Shown here piece by piece: positions 44,401-53,388 of a DNA stretch of 64,000 nt (position 1 is its first letter; each line of letters opens with the position of its first letter). The notes below the pieces were generated by a model. The model ran no database searches. It saw nothing but the letters and a program-made list of their open reading frames with translations, and had not been told where the DNA came from. The DNA is taken from assembly GCA_965215155.1 (NCBI GenBank), contig CBDCCY010000004.1:3410001-3474000 (forward strand), read 5' to 3'. Source of the stretch: JAGWAJ01 sp965215155. GTDB lineage: Bacteria; Acidobacteriota; Vicinamibacteria; Vicinamibacterales; UBA8438. The translations under genes were made by a program, and so were the position numbers.

Positions 44401-44702
44401 TCGTCGAGGCATCGCGCCACCTCGCGCAGCGCGCCCTGCGCGAGGTGGGCGGTTTCGACGCGCGGCTCGACTTCGTCACCGCCCGGCTCCTTGCGCGCCC
44501 GTTCCGCGCCGCCGAGCGCGCCGTGGCGGAGGGCACCTACGAGCGGCTGCTCGAGGCGTACGAGGCGGACACCGATGCAGCCGACGAGCTTCTCGCGGTG
44601 GGGGAGTCGACGCCGGACGGGACGTTGCCCGCGCCCGAGTCCGCCGCCTGGACGATGCTGGTGAACCAGGTGCTGAACCTCGACGAGGTGCTGAACAAGT
44701 AG
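41466..44702 (+). CDS. Large planctomycete-type haem protein (PSCyt1, DUF1549, LamG, DUF1553)
   Basis: A protein of about 1078 residues with a signal peptide (TRLTLLALSVALAAEAAPAV). Domain order: PSCyt1 haem c site CFQCH (RPILADNCFQCHGPDESTRQ), DUF1549 (PLDRFVLARLEAEGLAPAPE to RRVALDLTGLPPDPEALEAF), a second haem motif CATCH (TVGCATCHDHKFDPIAQSEF), a LamG/concanavalin-like lectin domain (PFSLALWIYQPEAEGNFVVA) and DUF1553 (NRLGLARWLVDDANPLTSRV, then PLQALVVMNDPQFVEASRHL). It is followed by a DUF1501 gene, the constant partner. Probably an extracytoplasmic, haem-containing carbohydrate-associated protein; substrate unknown. Confidence 0.93.
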   Translation: MPTRLTLLALSVALAAEAAPAVAQDGPATPAVDFQREVRPILADNCFQCHGPDESTRQVRLRLDTEDGALAERPSGRPVVPGDAAASLVYQRIAHDDSRRRMPPPALSAKTLTDAEVDVLRRWIDEGASWEQHWAFEPIERPGAPAVADATWARSPLDRFVLARLEAEGLAPAPEADPRTLARRVALDLTGLPPDPEALEAFVRDPSDAGYERLVDRLLASVHWGEHRALYWLDAARYGDTHGIHIDNYREMYPYRDWVIDAFNANQPFDTFTLEQIAGDLLPEPTLDQLVATGFQRNNITTNEGGVVPEEYEVIYAKDRAETIGGVYLGLTVGCATCHDHKFDPIAQSEFYALTAFFRNTTQYVMDGNVSDPPPILVVPEESERARWSELRGEAAETEAALGRRAASVDAAFTEWLATGAYRALRSPLDRASEWMRLDLDAPAGPVFRMDGEPRPVDLEGDARIGAGPHGLPALIFGPEAAARLPSLPLDSDTPFSLALWIYQPEAEGNFVVAGQYDPDDGSRGWAMTLGSRQLSFRMTGDEDPDEPGRPSPRIAPSNLRRMPPGEWTHVVITHDGSGERAGLNVFRDGDVVEASGSEFFTQVLGSIRTARPLLLGRSATRDPGGPDDPEMRYFDGGGIADLRVFNRALTVQEAQVVSLWPALERARGKLLHALDDAELEALRVHFLGVEDAAYRRLLTRSQAVEREWREMRRRGGVTHVMHERPGSEPEAHILDRGMYDQPRERVAAGVPAALPPMAASLPRNRLGLARWLVDDANPLTSRVTANRFWQQVFGTGLVATSEDFGAQGEPPTHPDLLDWLASEFRASGWDVKRFFRMLVTSATYRQSAAATPEKLERDPQNRLLSRGPRFRMDAEMVRDYALAASGLLVRTVGGPSVRPYQPEGVWSTVAMPQSNTRLYRQDEGDKLYRRSLYTFWKRSAPPPSMEIFNAPTREHFTVRRQRTNTPLQALVVMNDPQFVEASRHLAQRALREVGGFDARLDFVTARLLARPFRAAERAVAEGTYERLLEAYEADTDAADELLAVGESTPDGTLPAPESAAWTMLVNQVLNLDEVLNK

Positions 44703-44830
44703 GCCGTGATCCGGCCGGGCCGACCGCGTCTGCACGTGGCGCCCGTCGTCGCGGGCGAGGTCCAGGCGCATCCGTGGCGACGCGGGGTCCCGGACAGTCA
44801 GGCGCGGAACGGTAGGGGACGAGGTCGACG

Positions 44831-46330
<1,500 letters not shown>

Positions 46331-46450
46331 GCCGCGGCCGCGACGGCGTCGGGTAACATCAGTGGATCGCGAGGGTGCCCGCATTCGCGCGGGTGAAGGC
46401 CGGACGCACAGCCGGTCCGATTCGGACGGCCAGTTTGGAGGGAGTCTGAG

Positions 46451-47482
46451 ATGCAGTATCGGGGATTCGTCGCGTTGTTGGCGGCGATCGGGATCGCCGC
46501 GCTGTCGCCGCTGCCGGCGGTCGCGCAGGACGCGGGCGCGGCCGACGTCCCGCGGACGTCATGGGGAGCGCCCGACCTCCAGGGGGTCTGGGACTTCCGC
46601 ACCATCACGCCGCTCGAGCGGCCCGAGGAGCTGAGCGACCAGGACGTGCTGACCGACGAGCAGGCGGCGGAGCGTGAGGCCCGCGCCATCGAGCAGAACG
46701 TCGACCGGCCGCCGCCGCCGGGGAGCACGGGCGGCTACAACCGGTTCTGGGTCGACACGCCGAGCTTCGTCGACAACACCCGCACATCGCTGATCGTCGA
46801 TCCGCCGGACGGGCGCCTGCCGGCGTTGCAGCCGGGCGTGTCGCACCAGATCGGCTCGCTGGGCGAGGACCTGCAGGCCGAGCGGCCGATCCGCTACCGC
46901 GTCGGCGGGGCCGGGGTCGACGGCCCCGAGGATCGCGGCATCGCCGAGCGCTGCATCCTCGGCTTCGCCAATGGGCCGCCGCTGCTGCCCGGGGGCTACA
47001 ACCAGAACGTGCAGGTGTTCCAGACCCCCGACCACGTCGTGATCCTGAACGAGATGGTCCACGACCCGCGCATCGTGCCGCTCGACGGGCGCCCGCACCT
47101 CCCCGGCGATCTACGGCAGTGGAACGGCGATGCCCGCGGCTACTGGGAGGGCGAAACGCTGGTCATCGAGAGCACGAACTTCAGCGACCTCGTCCCGAGC
47201 TACAACCCGACCGTCGCGTCGGCGATGGGGACGGGCGAGCACCTGCGGCTCATCGAGCGTCTGACCCGCGTCAGCGCCGACACGCTGCTCTACGAGTACA
47301 CCGTGGACGACCCGGTGACGTTCACGCGGCCCTTCACGGTCTCGCTCCCGATGCGCTTCTCGGACGTGCCGATGTTCGAGTACGCGTGCCACGAGGGGAA
47401 CTACGGGCTGCTGAACATCCTGCGGGGCGCGCGGGAGGACGACCGGGCGGCCGCGATGGCCGAGGCGCAGGACCCGCAGTAG
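46451..47482 (+). CDS. Secreted CHEGNYG-family protein (copy 3 of 5)
   Basis: A 343-residue exported paralogue. Signal peptide RGFVALLAAIGIAALSPLPA; family motifs SWGAPDLQGVWDFRTITPLE, RTSLIVDPPDGRLPALQPG, GYWEGETLVIESTNFSDLVP, DPVTFTRPFTVSLPM and FEYACHEGNYGLLNILRGAR. Its LTDEQAAEREARA insert and DRGIAERCILGF match copies 4 and 5 more closely than copy 2. It follows the DUF1501 gene (121 bases) and precedes the haem/beta-propeller gene, so it may be part of the same expression unit. Confidence 0.87.
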   Translation: MQYRGFVALLAAIGIAALSPLPAVAQDAGAADVPRTSWGAPDLQGVWDFRTITPLERPEELSDQDVLTDEQAAEREARAIEQNVDRPPPPGSTGGYNRFWVDTPSFVDNTRTSLIVDPPDGRLPALQPGVSHQIGSLGEDLQAERPIRYRVGGAGVDGPEDRGIAERCILGFANGPPLLPGGYNQNVQVFQTPDHVVILNEMVHDPRIVPLDGRPHLPGDLRQWNGDARGYWEGETLVIESTNFSDLVPSYNPTVASAMGTGEHLRLIERLTRVSADTLLYEYTVDDPVTFTRPFTVSLPMRFSDVPMFEYACHEGNYGLLNILRGAREDDRAAAMAEAQDPQ

Positions 47483-47616
47483 GGAACGCGCAGCAGGGAA
47501 CGCGAAGTAGGACACGGCCCTGCGGCGGCGCTCTCGAAAGGGCGTCGCCGCGGGGATGACGAGTCGGCGAGAGCCGAGGCAGGAGAGCGGCGCGCACGCG
47601 CGTCGGGGGGATTCCC

Positions 47617-49728
47617 ATGGACGGACGCAGCAGAGTGGGCAGCGGACGCGTGGCGGCCGCCGCGGCGATCGCGGTCGCGATGGCGATCGGCGCCGGCACG
47701 ATCGGCGGCGTGGGCAGGGCGCAGGGCGGCGGGGTCGAGATCGACGCGGACGACATCGGCGGCGTCGTCACCAGCGCCAACGGACCCGAGGCCGGCGTCT
47801 GGGTCGTCGCCGAGACGACGGATCTGCCGACACGCTTCATCCGCATCGTGGCGACCGACGACGAAGGTCGCTACGTGCTACCCGACCTGCCCGACGCCAC
47901 CTACGAGGTCTTCGTGCGCGGGTACGGCCTGGTCGACTCGGCGCCGGTCGAGGCGGCGCCGGGGCAGGCGCTCGATCTCGACGCCGTCGTGGCTCCCGAC
48001 GCGCTGGCCGCGGCGGAGGTCTATCCGGCGGCCTGGTGGCTCTCCATGATGGAGCTGCCGGAGGGCGAGCTGTCGCAGCAGGAGCTCGGAAGCGCCGTCA
48101 CCGGCTGCCTCAACTGCCACCAGATAGGCAACAAGGCGACGCGCGAGATCCCGGCCTCCATCCTGAGCGCTGTCGACTCGCACGTCGAGGCGTGGGACGA
48201 GCGGGTGGCGATGGGGCCGATGGGCTCGTCGATGAACGGGATGTTCCGCCGCCTCGGCGAGCAGCGGACGATGTTCGCCGACTGGACGGACCGTATCGCG
48301 GCCGGCGAGGCGCCGGCGCAGACGCCCCCGCGGCCGCGGGGGGCGGAGCGCAACGTCGTGGTGACCCTGTGGGACTGGGGCACGGAGTACGACGGGCGGA
48401 CCGACAGCACGCCGTCCGACGTGCGCGACGGCACGGTCAACGCCAACGGCCTCGTCTACGGGGTCGTGCAGCCGAGCGACATCCTGGCCGTCATCGATCC
48501 GGTCGAGCACCGGGCCAGCACGATTCCGATCCCCTCGGGGGCGCCGCGCATCCTGACCGACACGCCCACCTCGCCCTACTACGGCGACGATCCGATCTGG
48601 GCGCGCTCGTCCGATCCGCGGAGCGTGGCCATGGACGGGGACGGGCGCGTCTGGCTGACCGGCCGGATCCGCGGACCGGACGAGCAGCCGTCGTTCTGCA
48701 CCGATGCGGCGAACGCCTTCGCGGCCTACTTCCCGCTCGAGGTCGGCACGCGGCAGGTGTTCCTGTACGACCCGGAGACCGAGGCGTTCAGCGAGATCGA
48801 CACCTGTTACTCGTCCGACCACAACCAGCTCGGCCACGACGAGCGGTTCTACTACGGGTTCCGGGACGGCGTCGGCTGGGTCGACACGGAGCTGTGGGAC
48901 GAGACCGGGGACGCCGAGGCGTCCCAGGGCTGGTGCCCGACCGTCATCGACACCAACGGTGACGGCGTGATCACGCCCGGCTGGACGGAGCCGGACGAGC
49001 CGGTCGACCCGACGCGCGACCACCGCGTCGCCTTCGGCTGCTACTCGCCGGCCGTGAACGCCGCGGACGGCAGCGTCTGGTGCTCGGACAACGGCCGGGA
49101 CGACAACACGCTGGTGCGGCTGGAGCTCGGCGACAACCCGCCGGAGTCGTGCATCGCCGAGGTCTACATGCCTCCGCCGACCATCGTGAACCCGCCGCCC
49201 TACGGCAGCGGCGGCCTGCACCTGACGCGCGACGGCATCGTGTGGCAGGACTGGCGGGGGAGCGGGCACTTCGCGTCGTTCGACCGCAGCGTCTGCACCG
49301 TGACGAACGGGCCGACCGCGACGGGACAGAGCTGTCCGGAGGGCTGGACCTTCCACCGCATGGACAAGCCGACCTTCTCGAACGCCGAGATGCCGATCAA
49401 CTCGGACGAGAGCTACCTGACGCAGATCGACCACCACGACGTGCTCGGCTTCGGTCCGGAGACGCCGGTCTACGGGGTGGTCAACACCGACTCGCTGGAG
49501 GTGTTCGTGCCGTCGACCGGCGAGTTCGTGACCCTGCGCATTCCGTATCCGATGGGCTTCTTCTCGCGCTCGTCGGTGGGGCGGATCGACGATCCGACGA
49601 CCGGCTGGAAGGGGAAGGGACTCTGGTCGAGCTACTCGAACTACGCGGCGTGGCACCTGGAGGGCGGCCCCGGCACGCTGCAGAAGGCGATCAAGTTCCA
49701 GGTGCGCCCGCACCCACTCGCGAAATAG
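47617..49728 (+). CDS. Haem-binding regulatory/beta-propeller protein (virginiamycin-B-lyase-like)
   Basis: A 703-residue secreted protein: signal peptide, an N-terminal carboxypeptidase-regulatory-type beta domain (GGVVTSANGPEAGVWVVAET, DEGRYVLPDLPDATYEVFVR), a haem c motif CLNCH (VTGCLNCHQIGNKATREIPA), then NHL-type or lyase-like propeller repeats (SDILAVIDPVEHRASTIPIP, NGLVYGVVQPSDI, SVAMDGDGRVWLTGRIRGPD). The C-terminus reads IKFQVRPHPLAK. The 24 bases encoding PHPLAK-stop are repeated at 54825, marking the left end of a genomic island that begins directly after this gene (see that entry). Function unknown. Confidence 0.88.
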   Translation: MDGRSRVGSGRVAAAAAIAVAMAIGAGTIGGVGRAQGGGVEIDADDIGGVVTSANGPEAGVWVVAETTDLPTRFIRIVATDDEGRYVLPDLPDATYEVFVRGYGLVDSAPVEAAPGQALDLDAVVAPDALAAAEVYPAAWWLSMMELPEGELSQQELGSAVTGCLNCHQIGNKATREIPASILSAVDSHVEAWDERVAMGPMGSSMNGMFRRLGEQRTMFADWTDRIAAGEAPAQTPPRPRGAERNVVVTLWDWGTEYDGRTDSTPSDVRDGTVNANGLVYGVVQPSDILAVIDPVEHRASTIPIPSGAPRILTDTPTSPYYGDDPIWARSSDPRSVAMDGDGRVWLTGRIRGPDEQPSFCTDAANAFAAYFPLEVGTRQVFLYDPETEAFSEIDTCYSSDHNQLGHDERFYYGFRDGVGWVDTELWDETGDAEASQGWCPTVIDTNGDGVITPGWTEPDEPVDPTRDHRVAFGCYSPAVNAADGSVWCSDNGRDDNTLVRLELGDNPPESCIAEVYMPPPTIVNPPPYGSGGLHLTRDGIVWQDWRGSGHFASFDRSVCTVTNGPTATGQSCPEGWTFHRMDKPTFSNAEMPINSDESYLTQIDHHDVLGFGPETPVYGVVNTDSLEVFVPSTGEFVTLRIPYPMGFFSRSSVGRIDDPTTGWKGKGLWSSYSNYAAWHLEGGPGTLQKAIKFQVRPHPLAK

Positions 49729-49730
49729 CG
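49707..49730 (+). repeat. Putative attachment site (left), island 1
   Basis: The 24 bases CCCGCACCCACTCGCGAAAT plus AGCG encode PHPLAK-stop at the end of the gene at 47617. The copy at 54825-54848 matches at 21 of 24 positions, and all three mismatches are in third codon positions with the same amino acids. Such a 3'-end repeat is how islands restore the target gene. The crossover point inside the repeat is not known. Confidence 0.6.
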
Positions 49731-50070
49731 TAACCGGCCTATTTATCAATAGCTTAGGAAGATGCTTGGGGCGGTCATTGCTTGTTCCATACGCAATTCC
49801 GCATCCGGCATCGACGAGCCGCTGCGGACCGGACGACATCCTGGAGTCCTGGAGTCCTGGACGAACTCGGCCGGTAGTCCCGTCGCCGCTTCGCGAGCAC
49901 TTCTGGCCGACCGATGTCCAGATGGTCCATCGTCACGCGGACGCTCGTCCGCGAACTTGCGCCGCGCGTTGGCGCCGCGCCCGCTGCCGGACAGCCGCTT
50001 CCGTCCGGTCGGCAGCGGTAGGTCGCTGTCGAGCCAAGGCGCTCGGCGCGTCGTCCACCTCAGCGCCGCA
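49731..50070. other. Intergenic region at the left edge of island 1
   Basis: 340 bases with no convincing ORF, between the island's left attachment site and the 3' end of the protease gene. No strong terminator was seen. Confidence 0.35.
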
Positions 50071-51972
50071 TCATTTCGCGGCAAGTGCGAATCGCTCCCA
50101 CCGCCCAACCCGTGACGAGTCCGCGCTGACCCCGCTCCCGCCGCCGCGCTCCGCCCCGACGTAGTGTCCGCTCTGCGCCTGCAGGGAGATCGTGTTCCGG
50201 ATGCGAACAACGCCGCGCTTGCTCGGCTCCCGGCGGGCGACGAATCGCGCCCACGGGGTCGGGCGCGGCGCCGTCGCGTCCAGGACGGAGCCGCCGCCCT
50301 GCCTGGCCCGCAGGTAGAACCCGTCCGACGTCCGCAGGGATACACGGTCACCCGACTCGACGCAGCCGCCGTTACGGTCGACGAGGGTGAACCGGCCTCC
50401 GGGTCCGGGGCGAGCACGGTTTGCGCGCACTGCGCCGCCGCCGTTCCCGATCGCGACCACGTACTGGCCGCTACTGGCCTGGAGGGTCACCTGTCGCCCG
50501 TCCCGGAGGCAGGGCGCCCTGCGGAAGTTTGCGATGACCTTCCGCGTCTGGTTGAGGCTGCGTCGCACGTCGGCCGGGCCAGCAGTGGACTCCGAAGGTC
50601 CGCCGCCCGGGACGCCCGTGCGGTCGCCGCTGTAGCGCCGCTGCGGATTCGAGAAGCGCATCACCGGTCCGACCCCCGTCCAGAAACACCAATCGTCTGA
50701 GTCGTAGCGGTGTTCCTCGGCCCAGTCCCGGCATTGGTCGGGGTAGGCCATGATTGTCCACCATCGGCTTGAAGCCGGGGCGTTCGGCTCGAACATCCGC
50801 TGGTTCACGTAGCCGAAGCTGTAGGGCGCACGCAGCCACCCGTTCGCAACGTGCTCGCTCGGCGAGTCTCCACGCGTAACCACCTCGTACCGGTCGTGCT
50901 CCAGCCCCATGTTGTGGCCGTTTTCATGCGCGAAGAAGAGGCCACCGGTGTACCCGAGAAAGTTGAAGCCCCACTGGGCAAACTGCCAGGCTGCCCACGC
51001 CTTGCCTCGGATCTCGTCGTCGACCATCAAGTGCACGATGTCCGCCGCAACTCGGTCCCGCAGGGCGTGCACGCCATCCATGTGCCCGTCCGACGGGCTC
51101 GTCAGGTGCTCAAGGACTCTCACCTCGTCACGCCCCCGCGCGTCGTAGTTGACCTGACGGGTGCCCGCCAGATGCACGCGCTGGACGACGCCGCTCTGCC
51201 GGTACGCCTGATTGGTCTCCGCGAACAGGAGGTCGATCAGCACATGGATGCCGCCGTCGGCGGCGTGGTCCCGCCTCGCCTCCGGCGTGTAGACCACGAG
51301 GATGTCGATGGCGGAACCGTCCTCCTCCGGTGGGGCCTCAGCCGCATCGGCAGGCGCCGCCAACCTTCGCGGATCCGGAGCCGGGGGGCGGATCGGCTGC
51401 GCATCAGGGGCGGCGAGACTGCCCGCCGGAGGAGGGCGCACGGCGTCGTCTCCAAGCCGGGGGAGCGCAGCCGGGTCGATCTGGCGGATCACGAGCACGC
51501 CCCCGCCGACCGACCGGATCGCGTACTGCGCGCCCGCGACGCGCACGGTGCCGGCGATGTCCTCTCCGTTCACCACCAGCGTGATGGAACTCTGCTCCTG
51601 CCCGGCGATGTGCCCGGAGAGCCAATAGCCGGCCGACGTCGGTCCGGTGTCGTCCACCACGGCACGCAACACCGCATCCTCGAACAGGTTGAGCCGCAGC
51701 ACGGGGGGCGACGCACCGGGGCGGCCAGCGTTCACCCGCACGGCCGCCAGCCGATCGCGGTCGGGCCGGACAAGGCGCTGCCGTACGATCTCGTCCGCGC
51801 TGGCGTCAAGCCCCTGCGGAGGCCCGGCCTCGACTGCGACGAACAGCCCGTCGCTCGGCGTTTCGGTGGGTTGCACGGGTGACGGCCAGACCGGGGTCAC
51901 CAGAGCGAGGCAGATGCCGAAGGTCGCTGGCCACCCGCAGGCGCGGCGTCGTTCGGCGCTGTTTCTCACCAT
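50071..51972 (-). CDS. Secreted metzincin-type zinc metalloprotease with C-terminal beta-trefoil-like domain
   Basis: About 633 residues from ATG 51972 (or GTG 51975), with a signal peptide (GWPATFGICLALVTPVWPSP). A long propeptide region precedes the catalytic domain (AIDILVVYTPEARRDHAADG). The zinc site HENGHNMGLEHD lies near residue 349 (HExxHxxGxxHD), followed by a Met-turn in SSRWWTIMAYPDQCRDW. That is the reprolysin-like metzincin layout. The C-terminus has three QASSGQYV/RTSDGFYL/QAQSGHYV-type repeats, a fascin or beta-trefoil pattern. It is the only cargo gene of island 1 apart from the integrase, so it may be a horizontally acquired exoprotease. Confidence 0.87.
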   Translation of the reverse strand: MVRNSAERRRACGWPATFGICLALVTPVWPSPVQPTETPSDGLFVAVEAGPPQGLDASADEIVRQRLVRPDRDRLAAVRVNAGRPGASPPVLRLNLFEDAVLRAVVDDTGPTSAGYWLSGHIAGQEQSSITLVVNGEDIAGTVRVAGAQYAIRSVGGGVLVIRQIDPAALPRLGDDAVRPPPAGSLAAPDAQPIRPPAPDPRRLAAPADAAEAPPEEDGSAIDILVVYTPEARRDHAADGGIHVLIDLLFAETNQAYRQSGVVQRVHLAGTRQVNYDARGRDEVRVLEHLTSPSDGHMDGVHALRDRVAADIVHLMVDDEIRGKAWAAWQFAQWGFNFLGYTGGLFFAHENGHNMGLEHDRYEVVTRGDSPSEHVANGWLRAPYSFGYVNQRMFEPNAPASSRWWTIMAYPDQCRDWAEEHRYDSDDWCFWTGVGPVMRFSNPQRRYSGDRTGVPGGGPSESTAGPADVRRSLNQTRKVIANFRRAPCLRDGRQVTLQASSGQYVVAIGNGGGAVRANRARPGPGGRFTLVDRNGGCVESGDRVSLRTSDGFYLRARQGGGSVLDATAPRPTPWARFVARREPSKRGVVRIRNTISLQAQSGHYVGAERGGGSGVSADSSRVGRWERFALAAK

Positions 51973-52180
51973 CACCGCTCATCATATAGTCGGCCACTCG
52001 GAGCGGTTCCCGGAAGGCTGCATAATGGATCCGGTTCCGCCCCGGCAGTTCTCGTCGTCGCTGTGTCTTGATTCTCGTCGTCGCCTGCTGGATCGTCACC
52101 CTGCCCCTGGGTGCCTGATTCACTCTCGGGTCGGTGCGATTCGGAGGACGTGACGCGACGGATACGCTGTGGTCACAGAC

Positions 52181-52320
52181 GGTATCGTCGGACAACACAT
52201 CATCCGCCCGTGCTCGCCGCCGTCAAGACGCCTCGCCAAGCTCGGCCCCCGCTCCGCGGGGCTGGCGGTCGTGACACCGGCTCCGCGCGCGCTCCACACC
52301 CGCAACTGTCCGACGATGCC
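52181..52320. repeat. 140-base palindromic element (copy 2)
   Basis: The ends form an inverted repeat: GGTATCGTCGGAC at 52181-52193 with GTCCGACGATGCC at 52308-52320 (12 Watson-Crick pairs, one G-T). The interior shares long stretches with the 141-base element at 62218-62358, including CTCGCCGCCGTCAAG, GCCCCCGCT and CACCGGCTCCGCGC-type blocks. The two copies differ in the arms, but the changes are paired. Confidence 0.7.
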
Positions 52321-52634
52321 GGACCCTGACCCTGCCGGATGTCCAACCGCGCCGCCCGTGACCGTACGCGGTTCGGCAGCCGGTCGGAGACAGGGAGGGT
52401 GCTGAGCGAGACGAGACTCACAACGTCCGCCCTCTCGCCGACCCCCGCCACGACCCGCTACCGGCAAGCGGAACACCGGGACCCGGAGGCGCATGATGAA
52501 GATCGAGCGCCAGTGCGGGAGCAGGGAATACCGAGATGCGAGGAGCCGGGCAGCCGGTGAAGACGATCCGGGCGGTGAGCGGATGGGCGGTCCGGGCGGA
52601 AAGGTCAGGACACGGAAGAGCGGCCCGGAAACGG

Positions 52635-52696
52635 CTGGCTCATGACGATAGTGGTCATGACGAGCTGGCTCATGACGATAGTGGTCATGAGCCAGC
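52635..52696. repeat. 30-base tandem repeat, two copies, with inverted repeat
   Basis: CTGGCTCATGACGATAGTGG, followed by TCATGACGAG, starts at 52635 and again at 52665 (30-base unit). The second copy runs into GAGCCAGC, so GCTGGCTCATGAC-GATAGTG-GTCATGAGCCAGC (52664-52696) forms a perfect 13-base-pair hairpin. No gene lies here. Confidence 0.85.
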
Positions 52697-52699
52697 TTA

Positions 52700-52718
52700 C
52701 CCCATGTGCTACATGGGG
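52700..52718. repeat. Short perfect hairpin
   Basis: CCCCATGT-GCT-ACATGGGG is a perfect 8-base-pair inverted repeat right after the tandem repeat. It could act as a transcription terminator stem, though no T-run follows. Confidence 0.55.
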
Positions 52719-52861
52719 CTGGCGGGGGGCTCTGCCCCCTCGACCCCCCGGACGGAGGTACGGCGCGACGCCGCGCCGGTTCGGGCCCGCCGCCGGGGCC
52801 GACATCGCCGGACCGATCGCGGGCAGGCATGAGCGCCGGGCGACCCCGGCGTCCCGGCAGC

Positions 52862-52948
52862 GCACGGTCGGTCGCCGCCGTCAACCCGCTGGCGCGGGTC
52901 CTCCGCGTGCGCTTCGGCCCTCCGGGTGACGGCGGCGACCGACCGTGC
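52862..52948. repeat. 87-base palindromic repeat with 22-base arms
   Basis: GCACGGTCGGTCGCCGCCGT plus CA at 52862 is perfectly complementary to the sequence ending at 52948 (22 base pairs). A 43-base GC-rich loop with CTGGCGCGGGTCCTCCGC lies between. The stem includes TCGCCGCCGTCA, which is also present in the 140-base elements. Confidence 0.75.
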
Positions 52949-53388
52949 AGGAAGCTCTGGAGGGCCAGCCGGAAAGGCTGGCCGTTCGTTCACGACGAAC
53001 AAGAGCCCAGCCCCATGCGCCGCTCCGTTGTCGCGGACCACCGTCCGCGCCCCCGTTGCTGGTCCGGAACGGGTCCCATCGACGATGACCGCCGTCCCGC
53101 GAACGAGCACACCGCGCAGACAGCGTGTTTCGACCACGGCGACGCCATACTGGTGGTCGGCGACGAGCCGAACCATGACCGGAAGAGCTCGACGCCGAGA
53201 TCCGCAGGCTCCAGGCCCAGGCGCGGAAGGAGGGCCGCCACCCCGGCGATCCTCCGGGCGCCAAGTCATCGTCAGAGCGCCCGCAGACGCCCATCTTCCC
53301 CGTCGAGTCCGGTCTCGAACCCGACCGCGACTCCGGCCCCAGCCGGTAGGGCGGTCGCCACCGGGTGCCGGGCAATCCGGTGCGGAGG

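Larger units (their letters stand above)
51973..53388. other. Repeat-rich, gene-poor segment of island 1
   Basis: About 1.4 kb between the protease and the integrase. It holds the structured repeats entered separately (52181-52320, 52635-52696, 52700-52718 and 52862-52948). A short in-frame stretch, 53179-53349, reads ELDAEIRRLQAQARKEGRHP after a stop codon, with a charged tail. It may be a relic of a coding sequence, but no start is visible. No intact gene is supported. Confidence 0.5.

Noticed and set aside
49750..50060. Small ORFs between the propeller gene and the protease (for example 49762-50115)
   Set aside because: Composition and overlap in several frames look like GC-rich shadows; no ribosome site or domain was seen.
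53179..53349. Short frame ELDAEIRRLQAQARKEGRHP onward
   Set aside because: It lies behind a stop codon with no start, is short and charged, and may be chance. Noted only as a possible coding relic.
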